Origin: Competibacteraceae bacterium UBA3908
GTDB lineage: Bacteria; Pseudomonadota; Gammaproteobacteria; Competibacterales; Competibacteraceae
Direction of reading: 5' to 3'
Length of the DNA: 64,000 nt
Assembly: GCA_002391525.1 (NCBI GenBank)
Contig: DGFE01000100.1
Span: 1 to 64,000, forward strand
The number at the start of each line of letters is the position of its first letter. Position 1 is the stretch's first letter. Of the stretch, positions 56,395 through 64,000 are shown in pieces. The notes below the pieces were generated by a model. It had not been told where the DNA came from. It ran no database searches and saw nothing but the letters and a program-made list of their open reading frames with translations. Both the position numbers and the translations under genes were made by a program.

Positions 56395-56495
56395 GGCGGC
56401 ACCTCGGCGGTTCGATTGATGGTGTGATTGTGCCATAAACCCGGGCTGGAGTTTCTCCGTCGCCGCCTGACTGGTGACGACGGAGAAGCGCTGTT

Positions 56496-58700
56496 TCAGT
56501 CTGAATAAAACGACCATTGTTCCGAAGCCATTCGTATCAGAATCTCCGCCGGCTGGAAACGTTCGCCCAACCGCTGGCGATACCGTTCCAGCTTCGCCAC
56601 CAATTCCGCGATTCCGAGACTGTCGGCGTAGCGGAACGGGCCGCCCAGGAACGGCGGAAAGCCGATGCCGAACACCGCGCCGATGTCGCCGTCGCGGGGG
56701 CTGCGAATCACGCCTTCGTCCCGGCAGCGCGCGGCCTCGTTGAGCATCGGCAACACGCAGCGTTCGACGATTTCCTGCGCATCCATGGCCTTGTCGCCCG
56801 TCACGCCCAGCACCGGATAGACGCTCTTGTCCACCGGCTTTTCGCCCTTTTTGACGCCCTCGTAGCGATAGAAGCCCTTCTTGCTCTTGCGGCCGTAGCG
56901 GCCATCGGCCAGCAGCTTGTCGGCGACGCCCACCGGTTGCATCCGTTCGCCGAACGCCGCGTACAGGATCGGCCCGACCTTGGACCCCACGTCGATGCCG
57001 ACCTCATCCAGCAGAGTGAATGGCCCGACCGGGAAGCCGAATCGCACCAGCGCCTGGTCGATGGCGTCAATCGCCACGCCTTCGCCGAGCAGATAGCCGG
57101 CCTCGTTGATATAGGGCGCCAGGATGCGGTTGACGTAGAAGCCGGCGCCGTCTTGGACCACGATCACGGTCTTGCCCTGTTGACGACCGAATTCGACCGC
57201 CGTGGCGATGACCTCCGGCGCGGTCCGCGGGGTGGCGATGATTTCCAGCAACGGCATTTTCTCGACCGGCGAGAAGTAATGCATCCCGACCACGTTTTCG
57301 GGTCGTCGAGCGGCTTCGGCGATGGTGGCGACGGGAATCGAGGAGGTGTTGGTGGCGAAAATCGTCGCGGGCGGACAGTGCGCTTCCACATCCGCAACCA
57401 TTTGCCGTTTCAGCGCCCGATCCTCGAAGACCGCCTCGATCACCAGAGCCACGTTCTGGAAGCCGGAGAAATCCAGGGTCGGCGTGACCCGGCGCCGCTC
57501 CTGACCGGCCTCGAACGCGCTGATGGAACGCCGTTGCAGGCGCTTGTGGATTAGCCGGTCGATGCAGGCCAGGCCGCGGTTGAGACCGGCGGGGTCCTTG
57601 TCCTTGAGCCGGACCGGGATTCGCGCCTTGCTGGTGGTGATATAGCTGATGCCGGCGCCCATCAATCCTGCGCCGAGCACCCCGATCTTGCGGATCGGGC
57701 GGGGTCGCACGCCTGGATCGGCAACGCCGGTGTCTTTCTTCAGCGCCGTGGTGGCGAAATACAGGTTCATCAATTGCCGCGCCTGCGGGGTCATCGCCAG
57801 TTCGCCGAACGCGACCGCTTCCGCCTCCAACCCTTTCTGGAAGCCGTGGCTGGCGCCGGTTTCCACGCAGTCGATGATGCGCAACGGCGCGGGGTAATGG
57901 CCCCTGGTCTTGTTCAGCACTTGCTCGCGGGCTTTTTGAAACAGTACCCGTCGGCCCAGCGGGTTGTCTTCCAGCACCAGCCTGGTCAGGCCCTTGATCG
58001 AGAACAGGCTGCCCGAACGCGGGGTGACGGCGCGGTGGTGCTGAAGTTTCTTCGCCAGGGCGACGGCGGTTGGCAGCAGGATGGTAGCCGGCGCCACGTC
58101 GTCCACCAGCCCCAGCCGGCGAGCCTTTTGCGCGTTCAGATGCTTGCCGGTCAGCATCAAATCCAAGGCGGCGGGAATGCCGATCAGCCGCGGCAGGCGT
58201 TGGGTGCCGCCGCTGCCGGGCAGTACGCCCAGCATCACCTCCGGCAAGCCGAGCGTGGTCCTGGAATTGTCGGTGCAGACCCGCCCGTGGCAGGCCAGCG
58301 CCAGTTCCAGCCCGCCGCCCAGACAGGCGCCGTCAATCGCCGCGACCACCGGGATCCTGAAATTCTCCAGCCGGTCGAAGAAACGCTGGCCGGCCTTGGA
58401 GAGTTCCGTCGCCTCGGCGGCGGTGCGGCAGGCTTTCAGCATATTGATGTCCGCGCCGGCGATGAACGAGCCGGGCTTGCCGCTGATGAACACCACGCCT
58501 TGAACAGTCGCGTCCTGCTCCAGCCGGTCCAGCAAGGTATTCGCTTCGCCGACGAATTCGGCCTTGAAGATATTCTGGCTCTCGCCGGGCAGGTCGATGG
58601 TGACCACGGCGACGCCGTCCTCGCGCAACGCCAGTTGGAAGACGGTCGGATTCGGTTCGGTCGTCATGGGAGGGGTTCCTCCGGCTGTTTGCGTCGCCAT
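56496..58700 (-). CDS. fadJ: Fatty-acid oxidation bifunctional enoyl-CoA hydratase/3-hydroxyacyl-CoA dehydrogenase (FadJ-like)
   Basis: 734 residues. The crotonase domain (about 15-300) has GKPGSFIAGADINMLK (oxyanion hole) and GLPEVMLGVLPGSGGTQRLP (catalytic Glu). The dehydrogenase domain (about 320-734) opens with KIGVLGAGLMGAGISY and has VVGMHYFSPVEKMPLLEII (catalytic His) and GAGFYVNRILAPYINEAG. It shares one base with the fadI stop (TGATG); ATG 58700 has GGAGG seven bases upstream, while ATG 58667 is also usable. Operon with fadI gives the full beta-oxidation cycle. Confidence 0.92.
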   Translation of the reverse strand: MATQTAGGTPPMTTEPNPTVFQLALREDGVAVVTIDLPGESQNIFKAEFVGEANTLLDRLEQDATVQGVVFISGKPGSFIAGADINMLKACRTAAEATELSKAGQRFFDRLENFRIPVVAAIDGACLGGGLELALACHGRVCTDNSRTTLGLPEVMLGVLPGSGGTQRLPRLIGIPAALDLMLTGKHLNAQKARRLGLVDDVAPATILLPTAVALAKKLQHHRAVTPRSGSLFSIKGLTRLVLEDNPLGRRVLFQKAREQVLNKTRGHYPAPLRIIDCVETGASHGFQKGLEAEAVAFGELAMTPQARQLMNLYFATTALKKDTGVADPGVRPRPIRKIGVLGAGLMGAGISYITTSKARIPVRLKDKDPAGLNRGLACIDRLIHKRLQRRSISAFEAGQERRRVTPTLDFSGFQNVALVIEAVFEDRALKRQMVADVEAHCPPATIFATNTSSIPVATIAEAARRPENVVGMHYFSPVEKMPLLEIIATPRTAPEVIATAVEFGRQQGKTVIVVQDGAGFYVNRILAPYINEAGYLLGEGVAIDAIDQALVRFGFPVGPFTLLDEVGIDVGSKVGPILYAAFGERMQPVGVADKLLADGRYGRKSKKGFYRYEGVKKGEKPVDKSVYPVLGVTGDKAMDAQEIVERCVLPMLNEAARCRDEGVIRSPRDGDIGAVFGIGFPPFLGGPFRYADSLGIAELVAKLERYRQRLGERFQPAEILIRMASEQWSFYSD

Positions 58701-60007
58701 CACGCCACCTCCAGCACCAGAGCCGCGCCCAGGCCACCGGCGGCGCAGGCCGTCGCCAGTCCCAGACCGCCGCCGCGCCGGCGCAGCTCGTTGACCACCT
58801 GCATGATCATCCGCCCGCCGGTGGCCGCGAATGGGTGGCCGTAGGCCAGTGAGCCGCCCCGCACGTTGACCTGGTCCAGGTTCACCTCGCCGATGGGTTG
58901 ATCGCGACCGAGTCGTTCTTGCGCGAATTTCCGCGAGGGCCAGTTTTTGAAATTCGCCAGGGTTTGCGCCGCGAACGCCTCGTGAATGTCGATCAGCGTC
59001 AGCTCGCTCAGCTTGATCCCCGCCCGGTCGAGGGCGACGGGCGTGGCGTAGGATGGCCCCATCAGCCCGTCGTTGAAGGGATCGAGGGCAGCGAAGGCAT
59101 AGGAGCGGATAAAACCCAGCGGCTCGAAACCGAGCTGCCGGGCGCGCTGCTCCTTCATCAGGATCAGGGAGGAAGCGCCGTCGGTCAGTGGGGTGGAATT
59201 GGCGGCGGTCACCGTGCCGTGCTTGCGGTCGAACGCTGGCCGTAGCTTGGCCAGTTGCTCCAGGGTGGAATCGCCGCGGATGTTGTTGTCGCGCTCGACG
59301 CAGTCCTTGAACGGCGGAACGAAGGCACGCATCACCTCGCCGTCCAGCTTGCCTTCGTCCCAGGCGCGCTGGGCGAGTCGATGGGAACGCAGGGTGAAGC
59401 GGTCCTGCTCCTCGCGGCCGATACCGTGGTTCTTGGCCATCTGCTCGGCGATGTCGCCCATCCCCAGGTTGGTGGAATAGTCCTTGATCGCGGGCGAGAC
59501 CGGGATCAGGTCCGCCGGGCGGATTCCCTTGAACAGCGCCAGCTTGTCGCCCAGGCTCCTGGCCTTGCTGGAATGGATCAAGGCCCGCGACAGCTTTTTC
59601 GAGGTCTGGATCGGCAGCACCGAAGTGGAGTCGCAGCCGCCGGCCAGACCGATTTCGATTTCGCCCAGCAGGATGGCTTGGGCGATGTCGATGGTCGTCT
59701 GGAAACTGGTGGCGCAGGCGCGGGTGACGGTGTAGGCGTCGGTGCGCGGGTTCATGCCCGCGCCCAACAGGACCTCACGGGCCACGTTGGGCGCTTCGGG
59801 GATCAGCCCGACGCAGCCGTAGACCACGCGCTCGATCAGATCCGGGTCCAAATTGAGCCGGTTGAGCAGTTCGTTGGTGACGAGCACCCCAAGATCGACA
59901 GCGTTCAGGTCCTTGTACGCCGTCAGCTGCCGGGCGAACGGTGTGCGCAGTCCGGCGACGATGGCGACGCGCTGGCCGGACTTGTTCATGGGATTGACGG
60001 TGGCCAC
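58700..60007 (-). CDS. fadI: Acetyl-CoA C-acyltransferase (3-ketoacyl-CoA thiolase) FadI
   Basis: 435 residues from GTG 60007 (AGGAGA seven bases upstream). Thiolase motifs: nucleophile Cys in [66 protein letters not shown] (His) and the second Cys in [19 protein letters not shown]. Sequence layout is that of FadI rather than FadA. First gene of fadIJ. Confidence 0.93.
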   Translation of the reverse strand: MATVNPMNKSGQRVAIVAGLRTPFARQLTAYKDLNAVDLGVLVTNELLNRLNLDPDLIERVVYGCVGLIPEAPNVAREVLLGAGMNPRTDAYTVTRACATSFQTTIDIAQAILLGEIEIGLAGGCDSTSVLPIQTSKKLSRALIHSSKARSLGDKLALFKGIRPADLIPVSPAIKDYSTNLGMGDIAEQMAKNHGIGREEQDRFTLRSHRLAQRAWDEGKLDGEVMRAFVPPFKDCVERDNNIRGDSTLEQLAKLRPAFDRKHGTVTAANSTPLTDGASSLILMKEQRARQLGFEPLGFIRSYAFAALDPFNDGLMGPSYATPVALDRAGIKLSELTLIDIHEAFAAQTLANFKNWPSRKFAQERLGRDQPIGEVNLDQVNVRGGSLAYGHPFAATGGRMIMQVVNELRRRGGGLGLATACAAGGLGAALVLEVA

Positions 60008-60205
60008 GGGGGTTCTCCTGTTCGGATCGGGGCGCGCGGGAACGGTTTCGGAAAATTCCCGTGCTTTGGGCTACAGTTCAGCAGAGAGTCGAATGACTTG
60101 CTTGTACGATATGGCGATACGGTTTTACGTTGCCCGCCTGTGACTGGAACGCAAGCGACAGCGGGCGGCATCGGTGAATGCAATCGTTTGGGTAGAGGAA
60201 CCGAC

Positions 60206-61093
60206 ATGGCGGAAACGGTGGGTTTGATCGGCTTGGGCAGCATGGGGCTGTCGATGGCACACAATCTGCTTAATAAAGGCTTCGCGCTGCGGGTTTACAA
60301 CCGCACTCCCGACAAGGCGTCGGAATTGATCGCGCGGGGTGCGCAGGAAGCGGCGACGCCGGCGGCGGCCGCCGCGCCGGGCGGGATCGTGATCAGCATG
60401 GTCGCGAACGATGCCGCCCTGGAAACGGTGACCCTGGGCGATCAGGGCGTGGCGACCGCGCTGGGTTCAGGGGGTATTCATGTCTCGATGAGCACAGTTT
60501 CACCGCAACTGGCGCGCCGGTTGGCGGACGCGCACCGGGAGCACGGTTCGCACTACCTCGCCGCGCCGGTGCTGGGCCGACCCGCGGCGGCGGCGGCTGG
60601 CAAACTGTTCATCCTGTTGTCCGGTCCGGCGGCGGCGAAACAGCGGGCGATGCCGTTGCTGATGGCTCTGGGACAGGCCACACGCGATCTCGGCGACGAT
60701 CCGACCCAGGGTCACGTCGCCAAGCTGGCGGCCAATTTCATGATCCTGTCCCTGGTCGAGGTCTATGCCGAAGTGTTGACGTTTGCCCAGAAGAACGGGA
60801 TCGGTCGCCAGGACATGATGCAAGTGCTGACGGGCACGATCCTCGATGCGCCGCTCTTTCGTCTTTATGGCGAATTGCTGGCCCGGGAGGATTACACCAC
60901 GCCTGGATTCCGATTGGCGCTGGGTCTGAAGGATGTCGAATTGATTCTGGCGACTGGCGCGATTGCGCGAACGCCGATTCCCGCCGCTGATTTGGTGCAT
61001 AACCGCCTGCTGGCGGCGGTGGCCAGGGACCGCGGCGAATTGGACGTGACCGCTCTGGCATTGGGTGTTTCGGAAGATGCCGGGTTGCGATGA
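60206..61093 (+). CDS. 3-hydroxyisobutyrate/tartronate-semialdehyde dehydrogenase-like oxidoreductase
   Basis: 295 residues of the beta-hydroxyacid dehydrogenase family: Rossmann motif VGLIGLGSMGLSMAHNLL, substrate-binding DAPVLGRP-like LAAPVLGRPAAAAAGKL, and the catalytic lysine in GHVAKLAANFMILSLVE (K about 170). The substrate is uncertain; succinate-semialdehyde or glyoxylate reductase activity is also possible for this subfamily. AGAGGAACCGAC precedes ATG 60206. Divergent from fadIJ with 198 bp between. Confidence 0.85.
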   Translation: MAETVGLIGLGSMGLSMAHNLLNKGFALRVYNRTPDKASELIARGAQEAATPAAAAAPGGIVISMVANDAALETVTLGDQGVATALGSGGIHVSMSTVSPQLARRLADAHREHGSHYLAAPVLGRPAAAAAGKLFILLSGPAAAKQRAMPLLMALGQATRDLGDDPTQGHVAKLAANFMILSLVEVYAEVLTFAQKNGIGRQDMMQVLTGTILDAPLFRLYGELLAREDYTTPGFRLALGLKDVELILATGAIARTPIPAADLVHNRLLAAVARDRGELDVTALALGVSEDAGLR

Positions 61094-61132
61094 CCCTGGA
61101 AGCGTTGAATGTTTTTTGAATGGATCAAACCA

Positions 61133-61744
61133 ATGAGACTAAAAAGCATGGTGGTTGCGGTTCTATGGATTTCTACGCCGGCAGTCCTGCACGCTGGACA
61201 GAACGATGCGGCGGCCATGGATGCCGTGATGGGGGTTATGCGGATGATGCAGCAGTCCGGGGGAGGCGGTCCGGGAGACGATGAGGTGATGGATGTCTTC
61301 GATAGAGCAGTACAGGGTTCCCGCGACCGTGATCGCGACCGGTCGGGGCGGAGTGGCAACCGGCGCGGCGAGCAGCGGCGTGGTGCGAATTTCGACGATG
61401 ACGACGGTGGTGGCCAGCGGCGCCGCACGGGGTTTGACGACGACGGCGGTGGTCGGCGGCGGGGATCGGGCTTCGATGACGACGGTGGTGGTCGGCGGCG
61501 CGGATCGGGCTTCGACGACAACGGTGGTAGCCGGCGCCGCACCGGGTTCGATGACGACGGCGCGGGTCGGCGGCGCGGATCGGGCTTCGACGACGACGGT
61601 GGTGGTCGGCGGCGCGGATCGGGCTTCGACGACGACGGTGGTAGCCGGCGCCGCGGATCGGGTTTCGATGGCGACGGTGGTCGGCGGCGGGGATCGGCAT
61701 CCGACGATGATGGTGGTCGACGCCGCCGCCAGAATCAGGATTAG
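61133..61744 (+). CDS. Exported tandem-repeat protein, about nine FDDDGGGRRRGSG units
   Basis: 203 residues from ATG 61133 (MRLKSMVVAVLWISTPAVLHA signal peptide). A short helical part (AAAMDAVMGVMRMMQQSGGG, DDEVMDVFDRAVQGS) precedes repeats of 12-14 residues built on FDDDGGGRRRGSG (DNA 61391-61741), alternating acidic and basic patches around one aromatic. The low-complexity, RG-rich design suggests nucleic-acid, polysaccharide or condensate-type interactions, but no family is recognised. No ribosome site is clear; ATG 61109 is an alternative start. It is followed by a terminator. Confidence 0.65.
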   Translation: MRLKSMVVAVLWISTPAVLHAGQNDAAAMDAVMGVMRMMQQSGGGGPGDDEVMDVFDRAVQGSRDRDRDRSGRSGNRRGEQRRGANFDDDDGGGQRRRTGFDDDGGGRRRGSGFDDDGGGRRRGSGFDDNGGSRRRTGFDDDGAGRRRGSGFDDDGGGRRRGSGFDDDGGSRRRGSGFDGDGGRRRGSASDDDGGRRRRQNQD

Positions 61745-61811
61745 AGGCAACAGAGCTTCCGTGCGGCGAACGGTCGCGCGTCAAGTCATGAGCGAAAGCC
61801 CTGTGCAAGCA

Positions 61812-61835
61812 AATCCGCCACCCGGCGGATTTTTT
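61812..61835 (+). terminator. Rho-independent terminator after the tandem-repeat gene
   Basis: AATCCGCC-ACCC-GGCGGATT forms an 8-bp stem followed directly by a T run. Confidence 0.8.
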
Positions 61836-61847
61836 GTGGAAGGTTAA

Positions 61848-61862
61848 TTGAACACTGTTCAA
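61848..61862. promoter_or_regulatory. Perfect palindrome upstream of pspA (possible operator)
   Basis: TTGAACA-C-TGTTCAA is a perfect 15-bp dyad 64 nt before pspA. A TATACT -10-like hexamer follows at about 61878. No sigma54 -24/-12 element, usual for enterobacterial pspA, is visible. Confidence 0.5.
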
Positions 61863-61925
61863 GAAAATTTTTCCTGACTATACTCAACCCGTCCTTTACT
61901 TAACCGTGACTATTCGGAGGCGACC

Positions 61926-62600
61926 ATGGCCAGTTTGTTCAAACGCATCAGCGACGTCATCACCGCCAATCTCAACGATCTGGTGGATCGGGTCGAGGAC
62001 CCGGAGCGGATGATCAAGCAACTCATCCGGGAGATGGAGGAGAACGTCAACAGCGCCCGCGAGGGGGTGATCGACGCGGTGGCCAGCGAGAAGCAGTTGG
62101 CCAGGGAATTGGACAGCCAGCGCCGGCAGGCCGGAGAATGGCACGAGCGCGCTCGCCGCGCCCTGGAGGCCGGCAATGAAGCGCTGGCGCGCGAGGCGCT
62201 GATGCGCAAAAAGGAACACGACGGCATCGTCGCCAATCTGGAAACATCCTGGGAATCGGCCCGGCGCACCAGCGAACGACTCAAGGCCCAGTTGCGGGCA
62301 CTGGAGATGAAACTGGAAGAGGCGCGGCTGAAGAAGGGTAGTTTGGTAGCGCGACAACGCGCCGCGCAGGCGCGCGAACAGATGGATCAGGTCAGCGACC
62401 GGTTTAAGACGGGTCTCGATCTCGACAATTCCTTTGGCCGCATGACGGATAAGGTGGGAGAGATGGAAGCGCGAATGGAAGCGCGCGAGGAACTGTATGG
62501 GGAGTACAGCCAGATCGAGCGGGAATTCCTGAAGATGGAGGTGAACAGCGAGGTCGAGGCGGAATTGGCAGCTCTCAAGCGGGAAGCGCGTAAGGAATAG
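61926..62600 (+). CDS. pspA: Phage shock protein A (PspA/IM30/ESCRT-III family)
   Basis: 224 residues. The amphipathic N-terminal helix MASLFKRISDVITANLNDLVD binds stressed membranes; the remainder is a long coiled coil (EDPERMIKQLIREMEENVNS through KKEHDGIVANLETSWESARR to LAALKREARKE). PspA assembles into ESCRT-III-like polymers that stabilise the inner membrane. TCGGAGGCGACC precedes the ATG. pspF, pspB and pspC are absent; a large membrane protein gene follows after 58 nt. Confidence 0.92.
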   Translation: MASLFKRISDVITANLNDLVDRVEDPERMIKQLIREMEENVNSAREGVIDAVASEKQLARELDSQRRQAGEWHERARRALEAGNEALAREALMRKKEHDGIVANLETSWESARRTSERLKAQLRALEMKLEEARLKKGSLVARQRAAQAREQMDQVSDRFKTGLDLDNSFGRMTDKVGEMEARMEAREELYGEYSQIEREFLKMEVNSEVEAELAALKREARKE

Positions 62601-62658
62601 GATTCAAAGCAAAAGGCCAAAGGCGTTTCCCGTTTTTGCCTTGGCTGGAGAGTGGATC

Positions 62659-64000
62659 ATGGACTGGACATTTTTGATACTGGTGGCGGTACTGTGGCTG
62701 ATTTCGCCGATCATCCTCCTGGTCGCGCTCATCATCGCGCGCCGGCAGGTCAGGGTATTGCGCGAGCAGCAGCTTGATCAAGGCGCGGTCAAGCCGTCGC
62801 CGGTATCCGATCCAGCCCCATCCGCAGCCGGAATAGGCGGCGGCAATCGTCGTTACGCGCTGGTCGATCTGGAAAATCTGCTGCTGTTGCGTTTGGAACT
62901 GCAAAGACTGGCGGGTTCCGGCGCCTTGCCGGATGAACGATATCGGCAACTGGCCGCTGATCTGGACCGGCTGTGGGAAAGTCATCTGCGCGAAGGGGGC
63001 GCGCTGCCGGAAAGCGACATCTGGCAACGCCGGCGCGCCCTGGCTTGGCGCCTGTTGACGCAAGCGACGGATACGCCACCGGGGCTGCCGCCCTGGACGC
63101 CCACCGCAGCGACGCCAACCGTTCCACCAGCGCCCGCGCCACCGGCGAAGCCATCGATTGTCCCGCCGCCGCTGGAGTTGACGCCGCTGGAACCACCGCC
63201 ACCCGTTCCGCCGAAACCCGAACGTCCACTATCGCCGCCGCCGATTCCCACCATCCGCCGCACGGCCAGCGAACAGCCGGCGTTGTGCCCGGCGCCCGAA
63301 ACCATCCCGGCGGTGGACTGGCGGCCCGCGCCGCCGAATCCCCTGGAGAAAGCCCTGCAAGTCCTGTCCGGCTGGCCGAAACTGATCGCGCCGTTTCTGG
63401 CGCAGAACATCGGCTGGTTCATCGGCGGTTTCTGCTTCGTGGCCGGCGCGCTGTTCCTGATCGCCAATACTTCCGGTTTCATCAACGCCCTGGTCGTGTT
63501 CGCCAGTTTGTTCGGCGCCAGCGCGTTTCTGCTCTGGGCCGGTTATCAATTCCGTCGCCGGCGATCCGAACTGGTGGTCGCCAGCAGCATGTTGCTGACG
63601 CTTGGCATGTTGCTGGCGCCGCTGGTGCTGGCGGTCGCCGTGCGACTGGTGGCCGCCAGTAGCGGCGATGGTTTGTTGCTGATCGTCAGTCTGCTGATCA
63701 CGGCGGGTACGCTGGTGGCCTTTGCCTGGGCGGCGGCCTTGGTCAGCGCGCTCATGGATCGGGTGCTGCAAAGTCGTTATGCGTGGCTGCTGACGGCGCT
63801 GGCGGCGGTGCAACTGGCCGCGCCGCTGTCCCTGCTTGCGCCAGACTGGCGGGGTTTGGCGGTGTTGCACACCCTGTTGCTGGGGTTGCTGGGCCATGGG
63901 CTGTGGACCTTCTCGGGCGAGTGGCTGCGACGGCTGTTCGTGGACCGGCGGCTGACGACCTATTACGCCGCCGGGATGCTGGTTTATACGGCGGCGGTGT
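62659..64000 (+). CDS. Large multi-pass membrane protein, unknown function (C-terminus off the window)
   Basis: 447 codons visible and open at the right edge. One N-terminal helix (FLILVAVLWLISPIILLVAL), a soluble helical part (RRYALVDLENLLLLRLELQR, PESDIWQRRRALAWRLL), a proline-rich linker (about 155-210), then many membrane helices from about residue 240 (IGWFIGGFCFVAGALFLIAN, LLTLGMLLAPLVLAVAV and others). The family is not recognised. It lies 58 nt after pspA and is probably co-transcribed, so it may act in the same envelope-stress response. Confidence 0.75.
   Translation, partial: MDWTFLILVAVLWLISPIILLVALIIARRQVRVLREQQLDQGAVKPSPVSDPAPSAAGIGGGNRRYALVDLENLLLLRLELQRLAGSGALPDERYRQLAADLDRLWESHLREGGALPESDIWQRRRALAWRLLTQATDTPPGLPPWTPTAATPTVPPAPAPPAKPSIVPPPLELTPLEPPPPVPPKPERPLSPPPIPTIRRTASEQPALCPAPETIPAVDWRPAPPNPLEKALQVLSGWPKLIAPFLAQNIGWFIGGFCFVAGALFLIANTSGFINALVVFASLFGASAFLLWAGYQFRRRRSELVVASSMLLTLGMLLAPLVLAVAVRLVAASSGDGLLLIVSLLITAGTLVAFAWAAALVSALMDRVLQSRYAWLLTALAAVQLAAPLSLLAPDWRGLAVLHTLLLGLLGHGLWTFSGEWLRRLFVDRRLTTYYAAGMLVYTAAV

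Noticed and set aside
61391..61741. Regular DNA repeats considered as a CRISPR array.
   Set aside because: Repeats are contiguous, lack unique spacers and keep one reading frame, so they are a protein-coding minisatellite.

Overview
The window is GC-rich, densely packed chromosomal DNA from a gammaproteobacterial diazotroph. The gene complement (Mo-nitrogenase cluster with nafY and nifQ, draT, PilSR, PilH-like regulator, fadI/fadJ, sucCD, anaerobic-type cbiD) fits a Competibacteraceae-like organism, but that placement is inference from gene content and was not tested. No rRNA, tRNA, CRISPR array, integrase, transposase or replication origin was seen.

Layout. 1-8.4 kb: a minus-strand nif operon, nifH-nifD-nifK-nifT-nafY-(small ORF)-nifF-nifE-nifN (nifN runs off the left edge), driven from a sigma54 promoter with a NifA-type upstream site. 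8.5-9.4 kb: divergent draT. 9.4-13.6 kb: an accessory block (small membrane protein, Tat nitroreductase, lipoprotein, two small unknown genes, Uma2 nuclease-fold protein) with integron-cassette-like signatures. 13.6-16.3 kb: second nif operon nifB-fdx-nifQ with its own sigma54 promoter and two NifA sites. 16.3-21 kb: Tat amidase, DUF350 membrane protein, Ser/Thr kinase, a very small lipoprotein, an ECF sigma/anti-sigma-like pair, a PilH-like regulator. 21-26.3 kb: DUF2760 protein plus two tandem divergent Hsp70s, the second apparently using ATC as start. 26.4-30.2 kb: UspA; transglutaminase and fused ATP-grasp/alpha-E protein. 30.4-34.5 kb: cyclic-nucleotide-binding protein, cobalamin genes cbiD, cobK/cbiJ, cobM, a DUF533 protein. 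34.5-40.5 kb: two NosL-like genes and a TlpA-like thioredoxin on the minus strand, split by a plus-strand NACHT-FGE/partner pair; then a truncated darP. 40.6-43.8 kb: pilSR. 43.9-47.8 kb: sucCD, nadE. 47.8-54.7 kb: a minus-strand block (two-component system, sigma54 promoter, DUF1611-ABC-hydrolase operon) bounded by a 166-bp direct repeat of the nadE 3' end. 54.9-64 kb: suhB, second Uma2, fadIJ, a 3-hydroxyisobutyrate-dehydrogenase-like gene, a tandem-repeat secreted protein, pspA and a large membrane protein cut by the right edge.

How genes work together. The two nif operons encode the nitrogenase structural proteins, FeMo-co assembly factors (NifB, NifE, NifN, NifQ, NafY), electron donors (NifF, ferredoxin) and the ADP-ribosylation switch DraT. 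NifA and DraG are not in the window. The most unusual region is 35.3-38.8 kb: a 994-residue STAND/NACHT NTPase with a C-terminal FGE (C-type-lectin-like) domain, followed by a small protein sharing its N-terminal helical and Gly/Ala-rich segments. This looks like a regulated conflict (defence) module, and its last 40 residues match the layout of a diversity-generating-retroelement variable region. A second candidate system is the self-contained sigma54-regulated DUF1611/ABC/hydrolase locus between the nadE repeats.
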